A stretch of DNA of 64,000 nucleotides, from positions 434,001 to 498,000 of the forward strand of contig JAJJXM010000005.1 of the NCBI GenBank assembly GCA_024516155.1. The letters are read 5' to 3'. The number at the start of each line of letters is the position of its first letter. The first letter of the stretch is position 1. The stretch comes from Pyronema omphalodes (lineage: Eukaryota > Ascomycota > Pezizomycetes > Pezizales > Pyronemataceae). Both the position numbers and the translations under genes were made by a program. Positions 38,486-50,088 of this stretch are shown here, piece by piece. The notes beneath the pieces are model-generated. The model did not search any database. It was given only the letters and a program-made list of their open reading frames with translations, and was not told the origin of the DNA.

Positions 38486-41400
38486 CTACAGCAACGGATC
38501 CTTCGCCTTACCATTAGAAGCGGGAATAACACCCGGCGTTGGGATCGCCGATACCGCTGTGGTTGTGGCGGTAGCGGTGGGGATGGTTGTTTGATATGGT
38601 TGTAATTGTGGGGCCTGTGATACATGAGGAAGAGGTGGTGGAGGAGCTACCATTCCTTCGGTTGGTGGTGGTCCTTCGTGCCAGCGCCCGTTGCCCAGGT
38701 AGTACTTAGTTACTGTGGCTGGTTGGGGCTGAGGTGTGGTTTGAGGTTGCTGGTTCTGAGCAGGTTGCTGTACCGGTGGTTGATGAACGACTCCCGGCTG
38801 TTGTGAGGAAATTCCTTGACTCGGTGGTCGACTGTATGGTTGCGGCATGGGAATTTGTCCCGTGAAGCTTCTTGGCCAAACTGCGTCCCGGGATGGTGTT
38901 GGCTGACGGTGTTGTTGTGCTGTAGGGCGGGGAATGCTGCCTGGGTGTGGAATGGGGGAGACGTGTTGAGATCCTTGGACTGGGGCGGGGGATGAGGTTC
39001 CTTGGGATTGGTAGGCGGGGGGTTGATGTTGCTGCGATGGGAGTTCCGGAGTCTGCTGGTGCTGGATTGTTTGTGTTCCCAAAGCTGCAATAGGTGGAGA
39101 AGATCTCATGGTTTGTGAAGATTGCTTTATCTGATGTTGTTGAACACCGTTGATTTCCCCATCTTTAAATTTCGAATCCCTAAGTCTTCCCCGCTTTTTC
39201 CCTTGTAGTTCCCGGGACTCATCGGATGTGTCGATAGGTGCGTTGTTTCCTGAGGATGGTTGAAGGGGTGTTCCGATAGTAGACTCTGTGCTTGAACCGT
39301 TGAGACTGGTTGGTAAGATCTGCTGGCTCGTTTGCTGGGTGTACTCATGGTGCTGATCAGCTTGTTGAGGAGCAATGGTGATTGATGCAGCGGGAATATG
39401 CTCCTGGCCGTTGACAACCTGGTTTTCATGCTTATCTTCCTGGTTCGTTCTGGTGCTAAGAGCTTCCTGATCCATGACAACCACGGGTTCCTTCTCTACG
39501 GGATCATCAATCGGAGTAGGTGGCATAGTTTGAACCACCGAATCTTCGTCCATTGGATCATCGTCCAACATGTCATCCTCAAGATCGTCCTCAATGCCTT
39601 CCATATCCTCAACCTCATCATCAATATCCTCAATATCATCCTCCTCCTCATCTTCAGAGGAAGAATGACGATCCGTCATGTCGGCGTCTTGGTGATGTGT
39701 GCTATCAGGGTGGTCTTGCTCTGACGAGTCGGCGGGCTTAAAGACGACCGTTGATTTCCCGTTAGATTTAAGAAGAGAAAGACCTTCAATAGCACGGTTT
39801 TCGCGGGTGGTACGACGAGCCATATTGCGACGAAGGAATTGCGCAGGGTTGTTAGGATTAAATGCATCTGTTATGAATCATTAGTAAACCATTCACAGAC
39901 TATCACCCACCACTCAAAGGAAAGGTAAACTTACAATCAAACACAGTATTGTAAGTCAAAGCCGGTTGTGAAGCCAAGTAATACGCCGCCACCATGTCCG
40001 GATCGTAGTTTTCGTTTCCGTCATCTTCCGGCTCCATTTCTGGAACATCAAATGCCACATAGGAAGTTTGACTGTTAGGAGCCGTCTTCTGACGCTTTTT
40101 GGTGCCAGAACTAGCGCCGGTGCGTTTCCGTTTAGTTCCCTGGGTAACTGGTACCTCGGCATTCTTGACAGAGGGATTGACGTCGGGTGTATCCAGCATT
40201 GTGGAATCTGCTGCTTCTGCATCATTTCCGTTCTTTCTGACGTCGAAAGAAAATTCTCCTTCGACTGGAGGAGCTTCCCATTGTGACATGGAGGCAAGAG
40301 TAGCCATCTTTGCACGCAGTAGAGATGTGGCAGTTGGAAGAACTCGGCGATCGGTATAGCTAAAGTTTGTTCGGGTACGGATTTGCGGGTAGTCGAACAT
40401 GTTACGATCCCGACCATCGGTGTATTCAAAGGCTTCAATGAGGTCTTCACGAGTGATGTCTGCTGGGTTTTCGAGGCCGGTTCGGTCAAGACATAGCTGA
40501 AGAAGGTATGGATCTCGTGTTGCAAAGAGCTCACGAATATCTTCCCCGGAACGGATGAAGCCGATGATTGCTTCTTCCATCAGATCATAAAATTTCACCT
40601 GTGGGGGCAAGTTAGCACATACATCAGATGAAAGGAGGATGAATGCTACTTGCCTCGAAAATGGATTTCTTCCAATCAACTTGGTTAATGTAAACCCGTG
40701 TTTCCTGTTCCTCTCTCACTCGGAATTCCCGTTCTAAACGGGCAATTCTCTTGTTTTCAAGATGCTCCATTTCCTCTCGAATAGCCTGGTACCAAGACGA
40801 GTTCATGATATCCTCATCTGACGCTCTATGAATGGCTCCATAGCTCCTCTTGACATGTGCAATGTTCTGCGCTCTAAGCATATTGGCACCCTCCCTAAAA
40901 AATTGCTGAAGTTCCGACTGCCTCTTTCTGATATCCTCAATATTCATAACCTTAACACTCTCTCTGATTACCTGCTTATATTCCCTTCTAGACATGATAT
41001 CCTTATCCTGAATATAAGCCTCGAAAACGCTCCAGTCCGGTTGCAGGATAGAAACATCAGAATTCGTTCCAGTAGCCAATTCATTTTCCAGTTCCTCATT
41101 CGCATCCCTGATTAAAAGTTTCTTATTCTTATAACCACCCCTGCCACCACGAGAACCCGAACCAGCGGTAGCACCACGGGACGTTTTAGCTGTCGCCGGA
41201 GCCTGTGTATCAGCGACACTTGGAGAAGCCGGTACGCTGCTAGCGACACTGGATTTACCACCACGGCCTGCACGATTTGCTGAAGCGCCGCCACCGCCGC
41301 CACGCTTGCTTCCTCCACGCTTGCTACCACCACGACCACCGGCTGCTGCTGCTGCTCCACGACTACCAGTTCCTCCACGATTGTTGCCTCGGTTAGTACG

Positions 41401-42021
41401 TCCACCACGGGTTTTAGCGCGTCCCCGCCCACCTGGTCGGCCTCGTGCTGTGCCTTTAGCTGCTGCACCGGAATCTTCAGCGGCGTTTTCATCGTCTTCG
41501 TCTTCTTCATCTTCTTCATCCTCTAAATCTCCTTCCTCGGCATCTTCAGGTTCATCCTGGGAAGCAGCACGGGATTCAAGAGGTGTGTCGAGTTGATGGT
41601 GATGATGTTGTTCATAAGCGATGTTTGATTCCTCGGTTACATCTTCATTGCGAATTCCATTTGATGGACTGGCCAATCCAGGGGTACCAAGGTATCCTGA
41701 TAAGCCGGGAGAATTTGGTGTATTTGTTGGTGCAGTTGTTGGTGTTGCAGTACCAGAAATAATATCTTGTTGTTGTGTTTGATGGTGAATTTGAGGTTGA
41801 GGTTGTTGGTTATAAGCCGCCTCCTGGGGTGTCGAGATATCCGGCGCTTCGGTGGGTAACACCTGCTGGGCCTGGGGTTGATGAATATCGGTTGCCGCAT
41901 CTGCGGCGACATCTGCAGCAGTGGCGGCGGCAGTAGCAGAAGTACCGCGAGGATTACTACCTCCGCGTTTTCCTTTTCCTCGAAAACCGCCGCGGCCGGA
42001 ACCTCGAGGTCTTCCAACCAT
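38486..42021 (-). CDS. Large AT-hook nuclear protein, probably chromatin-associated
   Basis: Three exons on the minus strand: 42021-40654, 40598-39935 and 39867-38486, giving 1137 aa with consistent phases. The N-terminus (VGRPRGSGRGGFRGKG) carries an AT-hook-like core and RGG repeats. A Gln/Pro region follows, then an acidic run (about residues 165-190) and Gly/Arg-rich repeats with a second GRP core. A charged helical domain begins near residue 300 (NKKLLIRDANEELENEL) and crosses intron 1 (YINQVDWKKSIFE-VKFYDLMEEAI) to about residue 580. A bipartite nuclear localisation signal (KRKRTG...KKRQK) lies near 613-628. Exon 3 starts YAFNPNNPAQFLRRNMARRT, followed by a long Asp/Glu block and a Gln/Pro-rich tail. 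I do not recognise the family. The composition suggests a subunit of a chromatin or transcription complex; this is an inference. Confidence 0.85.
39868..39934 (-). other. Second intron of the AT-hook protein gene (67 nt)
   Basis: Donor GATT|GTAAGT and acceptor ATAACAG|ATGC, with TTTACTAATG as a possible branch site. Splicing yields VFDYAFNPNNP in frame. Confidence 0.88.
40599..40653 (-). other. GC-AG intron (55 nt)
   Basis: Minus strand: exon ...TTCGAG, donor GCAAGT, acceptor CCCCCACAG, then GTGAAATTT. Using the nearby GT would shift the frame to a stop, so the GC donor is required. The match to the strong GC-AG consensus (AG|GCAAGT) is good. Confidence 0.88.
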
Positions 42022-45000
42022 GATGGAAGGTTTTTGTAAAGAAAAGAGTTGTGTTTTTTTTTAGAAAAAAAAAAGAGCTGGAAGAAGATGTTAGTGGATT
42101 TGTTGATGCATTGTAAACTGATCAGAGATCAAATAAAATGCTGAACGAAGATGTTGCCAAAGTAAAACGCGTTCAACTTGAGAAACAATGCCGAAATATT
42201 TCGAGACGGCTAAACAAGAACAAGGTAAAGAACAGGGAGAGTTTCTTTCAACCGCGATCAAAAAAAAAGAAGTGTTCAAGAATGACGTGAAAGAAAAGAT
42301 ATTAGGGGCGATCACGCATCCGAAAAGCAAGGCGTGTCAAGCGCAGTTATGAAGCACAAGATCGAAGCGCAAGCAAGCACTTAGGTATTCTTTGGGATTT
42401 TTGATCTTGTGACGGGGATGAGGGGGGTCTTGTCGAAGAAAAAATACTCTTGCAATTCGGCTTTGACAGGGTAAGGGGAGGAGGCTTCTTGGTGGTAACC
42501 GAGAAGCATCGTTCGTAAGGTAACAGAAACCAAGAAAAAAAAAGGGATATATGCTGAATTCTGAAGTAATAAGAAAAGAACACATGCCTTTTACCTGTCT
42601 TTGTGACGTCTTTATCGACAAAGATAATCTTCTTTCGATTCTTTCTCTGTTAGAGAAGAGAGAAAGAGGGTGAGTGAGTAAGTGAGTGAGTGAGAGTGAG
42701 AGTGAGAGGGGGATGGATCAGTTTGGTTTGATGAGCTATGCCGAATCAAGAACCAAACTGTGTCGTTCGAAAGAAAGAGAGAAAAAAAAAGGATTGAAAA
42801 GAATCTTAAGAAAAGATTGGAATCTGTAGAGAACCGCTATCAAATGCGAAACAGGACGCGAAGATTAGTTCATGATCATGCGGGTCTTCAGATTCAAGAT
42901 TAAATCCAAAAAGAGGATAAAGCGAAAGAGAAAGAATAAGAGAGGTGAGAACAAATGGGGACACAGGGCAACAGACGGGAATGTTCGGGCTGGGGAGTTG
43001 AACTCGATGTTATGTAGAGAGTAGGAGGCGCTGGGCGATTGGACGCCAGGATTTGCAAGATGACAAGGCAATCGCCCTTAGGGCGACAACAACGGTCAAA
43101 GACCACAGTGCAACACAGAAGTCGCAAGAGACGTGCACCAAAATAGAAAAGGAAAATAAACCAAACACTTACATTTGTGGAGATCGAATAGTTGACCAGT
43201 GTCTGTGAAACAGATGACAGCACGCGTTTGGTCGGCTGAATCGGGTTTAGGTGATTGAAGGTTGGTGTCCGTGACTATAGTAGACTGGTGGTTTTTTTGA
43301 CAGCGATCTTGGTTTTTTCGTTCTGAGGCGCGGTAAAAAAAGAATACTGCAAGAGTAAGAAACGGTAGAGATAAAAGTGATAATGGGATTTGCGAACAGT
43401 GCAATAGTCAGTTAGACAGTGGAGGGGGGGATGATGTGATAAAAAGCTGGGGAAACGAGGATGTAAGAAAGTGAAGTGAAAGAAGATGGTGTGGCGGCGT
43501 GGTTGTAAAAGGTGTTCTGGGGCAGGGTGAATGGGGGTTTGAAAGCGATTGAAGCTCAGAGAATAAACCAGTCCGTAACAACAGAGTTGAATATCCCGAA
43601 GGGGGGTTGAATCCAAACGACCATCGAACCTCAGGGCCTAAGGGAAATATACTCCACAAGCAGAGCAAAGTATCAACCGCCGCGGCTGTTTGGAGTAACG
43701 CGGGCCCAACCAATTATAATCAAAAGAAAAAGACCTATTCCAGAGATATTCGTGTCTTTCAGGACAATCTTTCAAAAGAAATAGAGTCCTCAAGGGGTCG
43801 CAAACCAAATCACCACGTAGAGGAACAATGTGATATTGCTAATAAAAGAAGCGAAAAAGATTGTTACTTACCGAATAATAGCAGACCAAACCTTCTATGT
43901 GTGACTTTAGAATACCGGGTGATTGAAAGCTCGATAAACGTCCGACAACGTTACAGTATGCAAACGCAGCAAAGTAACTCAGTGCACTCAGGATACAAGG
44001 TACTTAGGTCGCCCGCTCAAACGCGCAGTGTAACGTAGAGTATGTTTCTGTTAGTCTCTGTTGAGTTATTGTTCCGTTGTCGTGAGATAGAGATTAGAGA
44101 AGTGAAGAGTCGTTTAATAGAGCAAAATGCGGAGTTTCAGGCAGGTAGTTACGAGCGTTATGGTTTCCTGTATAGGTCGGAGGCATCACAATGCAAGACA
44201 CCTCTGCCAAGCCTTCCATCTATCGATGTGGCACCCTGCCCGAAGAGAGCCAGGAGAGCCAGGTAGAGAGCCTCAGGAACCGCTGGGAAAATACACATAT
44301 CCATCAATTACCTAAGAAACGAAGATATTCGGTCATTTTGATAAAGCAAGAAGGGTTCCTGAAAACTTCTCTGACTTCATTGTATTTTTTGATACGACGC
44401 GTAATAAATTTTTGCTTTGGAGATGGAATCATGGAACCGCAGGATAATTCTATATTTGCACTTGTAATCTTATGCTCCTCCATGTTTTCCAAACAGAATT
44501 ATATACCGGCCAGCCCTAAGAAGGTCAAGATCTAGGGTCAAGAGTAACAATATCTCAATATCTAGAAGTTCTGCACAAACAGCCGTTGTTTGTGCAAAAT
44601 CCCAGGAGCACGAGGGCAGAGACGGTGACGGGAGCTTAAAACCTGCAGGTTGAACTTAGGCCTTAGACATCACTCATATATCTGAACGCTTAGATAACCA
44701 AAGCTTTCTGTACAGATGTTGTCCCTCTTTTGAAGATATAAACCTGATGTCAGACGTTGTCTATTCCGTTAGCCAAGCGGAAATAGATCAAACCGAGCAG
44801 GAGAAAAAAAAAACCAAAGCGATGGTCGGTACCGTCGGGTAGCGCCACGTTGAACGTTAGTCCACCGTCTCTATGTATCCACGACATATCCACGACGTTA
44901 CAGGCAGTACATATTTTGCAATTCTTCTCGCGTGCTTCTTTCTCCTCAAAAGATAAAAATATGTAATGCCTATACATAGCTGAATTCCTCGATCTTGGAC

Positions 45001-47312
45001 GGTGATTGAGATTTGCTCGATTTTTTTTTCTTTTGGTTCGGATATTCGGAAGATTTTTTTAAAGGGCTTGGCAGAACCTGTTCCGTGCATCTGTGCGTCA
45101 GGCCGTCACGGTTAAGCTTTTGGACCGAATGAAAAGAGATCGATCCGAGGTGCATCAAGATCCTTATATGGCTTGATGGGGAGTGAATGGTGGGTATCGG
45201 ATGAAATATATATGGACTTTTCAAAGTTATCATCTCTTGAGTCATTTCTGAAGAATCTTTGAAAAGTAATTGTAACGTATACACCACGGATACTCCAAAA
45301 AGGTAAATAATCCCCCAGTAAACACGCAGCTAAAATATCATAACCATCCATCCGTATCTGCTGTACAAACCATACAGGTATCGGAGCCACAATCACAACT
45401 CCTTACTCACCATCTAGGAACCTTTAACCAAAATCCCCCTCCCAAAACTCATCGTTAAACCCCCATCAAACACCCCAGCACGCGTAAACCCCCATAATAT
45501 ATCCCAGTAAACAACCCCCCATCCCCATCCCTCGCGTATCAACCACGCGACTCCCATACATCCATAGCGATATCCCGACCTCCCGGCCTCCTGGTTCGCT
45601 GGTTCCCTAGCACCCCGGTTCCGCCGGTTCCCCCGGCAACGCCGCATAAACAAAGCGGGGGGTTGCTAAGTACTTGTCTTCTAGAAAACCAGCTTCACCA
45701 TATTAGCGTAGTTTTATTAGCTGGCTGCTGGACAAATGGTAACCATCAACCATGAAACTCATACAGATATGTACAGGAAATGATATGTGGAAGGTTATTT
45801 GTTTCTGGGGAGATTTTCTCTTTGTGTGATACTTATTGCTGATTACTTACTGCTGGCTACTTACTGCTTATTGCCTTTCGATTCTTACCTCTTGCTTACC
45901 TCTTGTTGCTTCTGGCTTACCGCTTGTTGCTTCTAACCTCCCATATCGTGCTGGTTATATACACACCACCGTGCTATATGTACCACTTAAAGTTTCAACC
46001 TACATCATCAAATGAGAATTGGGCCAGGAATTGAGATACTGATACTAGTCTACGCTATATCGGGATTCGGGACAAGAAAGATGGCAGGTTGGAACATGGA
46101 GGGCTAATGAGGCTAATGAGGCTAATGAGAGGCTAGAAAACCTAACCCTTAGTCTGTTGCTGTGGCAACGTCGGTTGTTTGGCTTTTTGCTGTATTCTCC
46201 AATTTGGGGCACGAGGAGTTCTGATGAGGTTGCGGGATTTGGTGACAAGATGGCGGGGGTTATGAGTTATGGGTTATTGGTTATGGGGATATTGGAAGGA
46301 AGGAGCTTGTTAGTGTGGTGAAAAGAGAAGGTAAAGAAAAGGGATATGAAATAAGAATGAAAGAAAGAAAAAGATAGTTCAGATTCAGACTAATTTACCA
46401 AAGGATATATTTTTTACTTCGAATTATATACACAGGATACGATTCCAAAGATTCTAACGGACCACGGTGCTCATCTTGAAGAAACGTGTGGAAATGTGTT
46501 CTGTTCTATCCTCTACTTAACTGTGTTTTTTTCTTATCTTACCGATTCCTGAATCCTTATCTCACATTACTTTTGTTTCTCCAATGTATCTCCGTTTCTT
46601 GAATTGAAATCAAAACCAGTTGGTATGATTTATATTTACCTCTATTCTGCGCTCCGCATCCGAAACTTAAAAGGAATAAAGAAGATTCCCATAAAACGAT
46701 GATTCTGCCAACCAACAAGCGGAAAACAAAACAAACAACCTTTTCTCTTCTTATCGACGCAAGAAGTTCCAAATCCAATATTCCAACCGAATAAAAAAAC
46801 AAGATCACAATCACGCCGTACGATAGTAATGTACAATGTATATACATATATTTATTTGCATCGATCGAATAATACCATATTAGTCGAAGAATATTATTAC
46901 ACCTTACTCAGCATCATTGCTTACATATATACAAACAAGTAACGATTTTATCTGGTATAATCTTTGAGTAGTAACAATTCGTTATATTAGGGCTATTAGT
47001 CGTTGATAGTTTCCTAACATCAATCACTGCCATCAAAAATCATTGAGATATATCACCGCGTCGTAAATACTAAAATATCTTGCAGCCCCAAATTCCAATT
47101 TAGGTTAATAGAAGCCTTGTTCCTTGTACTTGTATCTTTTCTTAGTTAGCACTGAACCCAGAATTTATACTCAGTTAGCCAGACAACTGTAAGTTTGTAT
47201 TCTCACCTCCTCCGGTCCATCTCTTTGTAAAAATATCATACCCTGTCCAAACTTTTAAACCCCCTGTCCAATCCCCCACACACACTTTCGAAAGAAAAAT
47301 CCTCAAAAATCA

Positions 47313-47332
47313 CCCCCCCCCCCCCCCCCCCC
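47313..47332. repeat. Homopolymer C20
   Basis: Run of 20 C about 50 bp from the 3' end of the tRNA gene. Confidence 0.85.
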
Positions 47333-47360
47333 GTTTGATAAAGCCCATCACCTGTAGACC

Positions 47361-47379
47361 AGGGAAAAATAAAAAGAAA
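47361..47379 (-). terminator. Pol III T-run terminator
   Basis: Minus strand reads ATTTCTTTTTATTTTTCCC directly after the tRNA 3' end, giving two T5 runs typical for RNA polymerase III. Confidence 0.8.
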
Positions 47380-47451
47380 TGGAGGAGCGGCGAATCGAAC
47401 GCCGGACCGCCTCTATGCTAAAGAGGAATTATACCACTAAACCACACCCCC
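47380..47451 (-). tRNA. tRNA-Ala (anticodon AGC)
   Basis: 72-nt cloverleaf without an intron. Acceptor GGGGGTG pairs with CTCCTCC, including the G3:U70 wobble that identifies alanine tRNAs; position 6:67 is a U-U mismatch. The anticodon stem CCTCT/AGAGG encloses loop TTAGCAT (AGC at 34-36). The T-arm is CGGCG-TTCGATT-CGCCG and the discriminator base is A. A box (TGGTTTAGTGG) and B box (GTTCGATTC) are recognisable. A TTTTT terminator follows within 10 nt. The mismatch leaves a small chance that it is a weakened copy. Confidence 0.93.
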
Positions 47452-48170
47452 ATGTTATACTTTCATGCATAAAATATAATCTTATAAAATATATGTAAAA
47501 TCAGACAATGAGAGGTGGGACAACGTGCATTGCCAAATGGCATGGGTAATGGGAAATGATGTGTAATGGACAAAGCCATGTAATGGTAAAGGACAATATT
47601 GCAGAATTAGTTGATTTTGGAAGTAAGACTGGAGTTTGGTAGGGTAGTGGTGGAGGTTGAGGTTGAGGGAGTATAGTGGTAATCGTGGTGGGGCTTGTAA
47701 TATTTGGATATGTATGGGACATTAAAATATCCCACCGGATACTTACAACCAACAAAGAACTTTAATCCAACGAAGCGATGAGTTTGTTTCATAAAAATAA
47801 TTGAAAGAATACAAGACTATTTCTGGAGTATCAAGACAGGTTTAATAGATAAAACATTTCAAGTCGAGGCCAAGGATTAAAGAGGCCGCAAGTGACGACG
47901 TTGTGGCTTGATAGAGAGGTTTCAGGATATGTATATTGTGTTTAAATGAGGAATCAGATCTGAATTTTGGGGTTTGTTTTGTGATTTCAAGGCCTTTTAT
48001 AGGATATCTAGTATCGAGAGGGTTTTTGTGATTGCTGGTCGCTGAAGGGTTTAAACTTTTGAACCATTAAGAGGAGGGAGTTTTTGATTATGTATAACAC
48101 AATATTCCACTTAAATACATTCAAACTACCTAACCTGCCTTCAAGTAATCCTTCTCTGCTCTTCAACCAA
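47452..48170. other. Intergenic between tRNA-Ala and endoglucanase
   Basis: AT-rich with short repeats (GGTTGAGGTTGAGG near 47655). It should contain the 3' UTR of the minus-strand endoglucanase. No gene is supported. Confidence 0.55.
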
Positions 48171-50088
48171 CTAACTAACCGCAACCCCAACCGTTACATT
48201 ATTCGCCTCGATCCTCGGCCAATACTCCAACGTCAACGTAATCTTACCAAGCCCCTTCATAACCCCCAACAACGCCGCCTTGAGTATAACTCCCCTTCCA
48301 TCACTCGTCGTATCGAAGTCCCCCCAATTTAACCTCCCCTGCTGCAGCAATCCCAAAGATGCAGTCCAATCATCCTTCAAATAGCTCCCGTCCTCCTTGA
48401 CTGCTTTAACTGTTGCCAATGTACTCCCACCAGCATTAACGGGGATGGTATAATCTGATGAAGAATCCGTAATGGTGATGGATGATGAGGAGACTGTGGG
48501 TGTGGAATAAAGGACAATGTCGAAGGGGAGGGAAATGCCACGGTTGGAGTGTATTATTAGGGTATCTTTAAGACCTGTTACACCTTTGAGAACTGGGGAA
48601 AGGTAGGTGGAGGATATAGTGACGCCTGATGAAGTGATGGTGTAGTCTGTCCCCTTTTTTAGAGTCCTACCGGCAGTGTTGGCGATGGTGGTGATGGTGT
48701 TGCCGTTCATAGCCAGATTGATGTTCTTGGAAGTAATAGGTTGGTTTATCTTCTGGTAGATTGTGGCGGTTTGGTCGTAGGCTGGTAGAGTATTGATAAT
48801 GCCGGAAGCGGCGGAGATAATCAGATCGCGCTTTACGGGGTCGTTCCATTTAAAGGAAATACGGTTAAAGTGTTCTCCATTATCCCAGAGTTGGGCGGTG
48901 AGGTTGTAGGAACGGGAGGTGCGGATGAAGTTGTCAAAATAAATCCTGCTCAGTTAAAATCAGCAGACATTCTAATTACAGAATATAGGTTTCAATATTG
49001 ACACGAAACTCACCATGCAGCACCGCGCTCGACTGATTTTCCAGTGGTTCCCCATTCTCCAATCAAAGCTGGAGCATTAAAGCGGGATTGTAGGTTGATG
49101 AAAGTATCCTCAATAGCCTTCTTATCCGCATCAGTTCCCCAGAAAGTCCTTCCCCAACTCGTCGACACAAAATCCCATGGATCATAATCATGCACATGTA
49201 GAATCCATGGATCCGCATTTGTTGGAACCTTAAACCAATTGACAGTATTCGCGATATTGGTATTCAGCCCAGGGAGGGTCATCAACCGGTCTTTATTGAA
49301 CCCACCAGATGTACGGACGATATTAACCACCCGTTGGTTAAGGTCATTGTAGCGGTCAGCATGCACCTGCGTACTTCCCTGTGGCTCATTAAGGGTCTCA
49401 AATATCAGTTTCTCGCTTTTGTTTTTGAAGCGGTTGGCGATTTGCGTCCAGAGCTTTTCGAGTTTGGCGAATTTTGCATCGAGGTCGGTGTCGTCAGAGA
49501 GATTGGCCCATTGCCAGGAATCGTGGTGGACGTTGATGTCAACCCAGAAACCACGGTCTAGTGCCCAGTCTACGACTTGTTCGACTCGGGCCATCCAGGT
49601 TGCATTAACAGTGTAGTCAGGAGCTTGCGAGATGAAATGGTCTGTCCAGGTTATGGGGATGCGGACTGATTTCATGCCAGTGGCCTTAATAGCATCTAGC
49701 AGCTGTGTTGTAACTTTACACAGTCAGCTTCTAATATCACTCTGTGTGTCTTCGGTTTTTATATCACGCCGGTAGATATAGAAAACATACTGAGAGGATT
49801 TCCCCAACTGGTTTCATCTGGTACAGCGTCCATTGTATTCCCGATCTACTATCGTCAGTATTTCTTAAGTTGACTGTGAAAGGATAAGTTACGCACGTTC
49901 CAACCTGGCTCCATAGCCTTCCATGCTTCAACTGCAGTGACCTTTTTGAACTGAGCTGTGGCGAGCTGCAGAGTGCATCTGTGTTAGCATCGCTATCTTT
50001 TACACCACCACACACTATTTCCAATGGGCTGTAAGCGAAAACTCACCGAGATACTCGCCAAAAATATGGCAACTGTCTTCCAGAGCAT
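48171..50088 (-). CDS. Secreted GH5 endo-beta-1,4-glucanase with CBM_X2-like module
   Basis: Cleaves internal beta-1,4 bonds in cellulose or related glucans. Five exons on the minus strand: 50088-50047, 49965-49897, 49845-49791, 49713-49014 and 48945-48171, total 546 aa. The first exon encodes a signal peptide (MLWKTVAIFLASISLATAQ, cleavage after ATAQ likely). The GH5 domain spans about 20-340: PGWNIGNTMDA, RIPITW, INVHHDSWQW, acid/base E165 in LNEPQG, the HVHDYDPWDF strand and nucleophile E275 in IGEWGTTG. A CBM_X2-type immunoglobulin-like module follows (about 355-455, INQPITSKNINLAMNGN..., KGTDYTITSSGV), then a C-terminal domain of about 90 aa with DSSSDYTIPV and DDWTASLG that I cannot name. 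All catalytic residues are present. No cellulose-binding CBM1 is seen. A role in plant cell-wall degradation is inferred. Confidence 0.93.

Larger units (their letters stand above)
42022..47379. other. Intergenic, no supportable gene
   Basis: Contains the 5' region of the AT-hook gene, with A-rich and GAGTGA repeats near 42660-42710. A plus-strand frame at 43607-44038 (143 codons) lacks any motif. Poly-C (20 C) lies at 47313-47332 just before the tRNA gene. Nothing else stands out. Confidence 0.55.

Noticed and set aside
43607..44038. 143-codon plus-strand frame near the AT-hook gene
   Set aside because: No motif, no codon-use signal and no splice context; probably chance.
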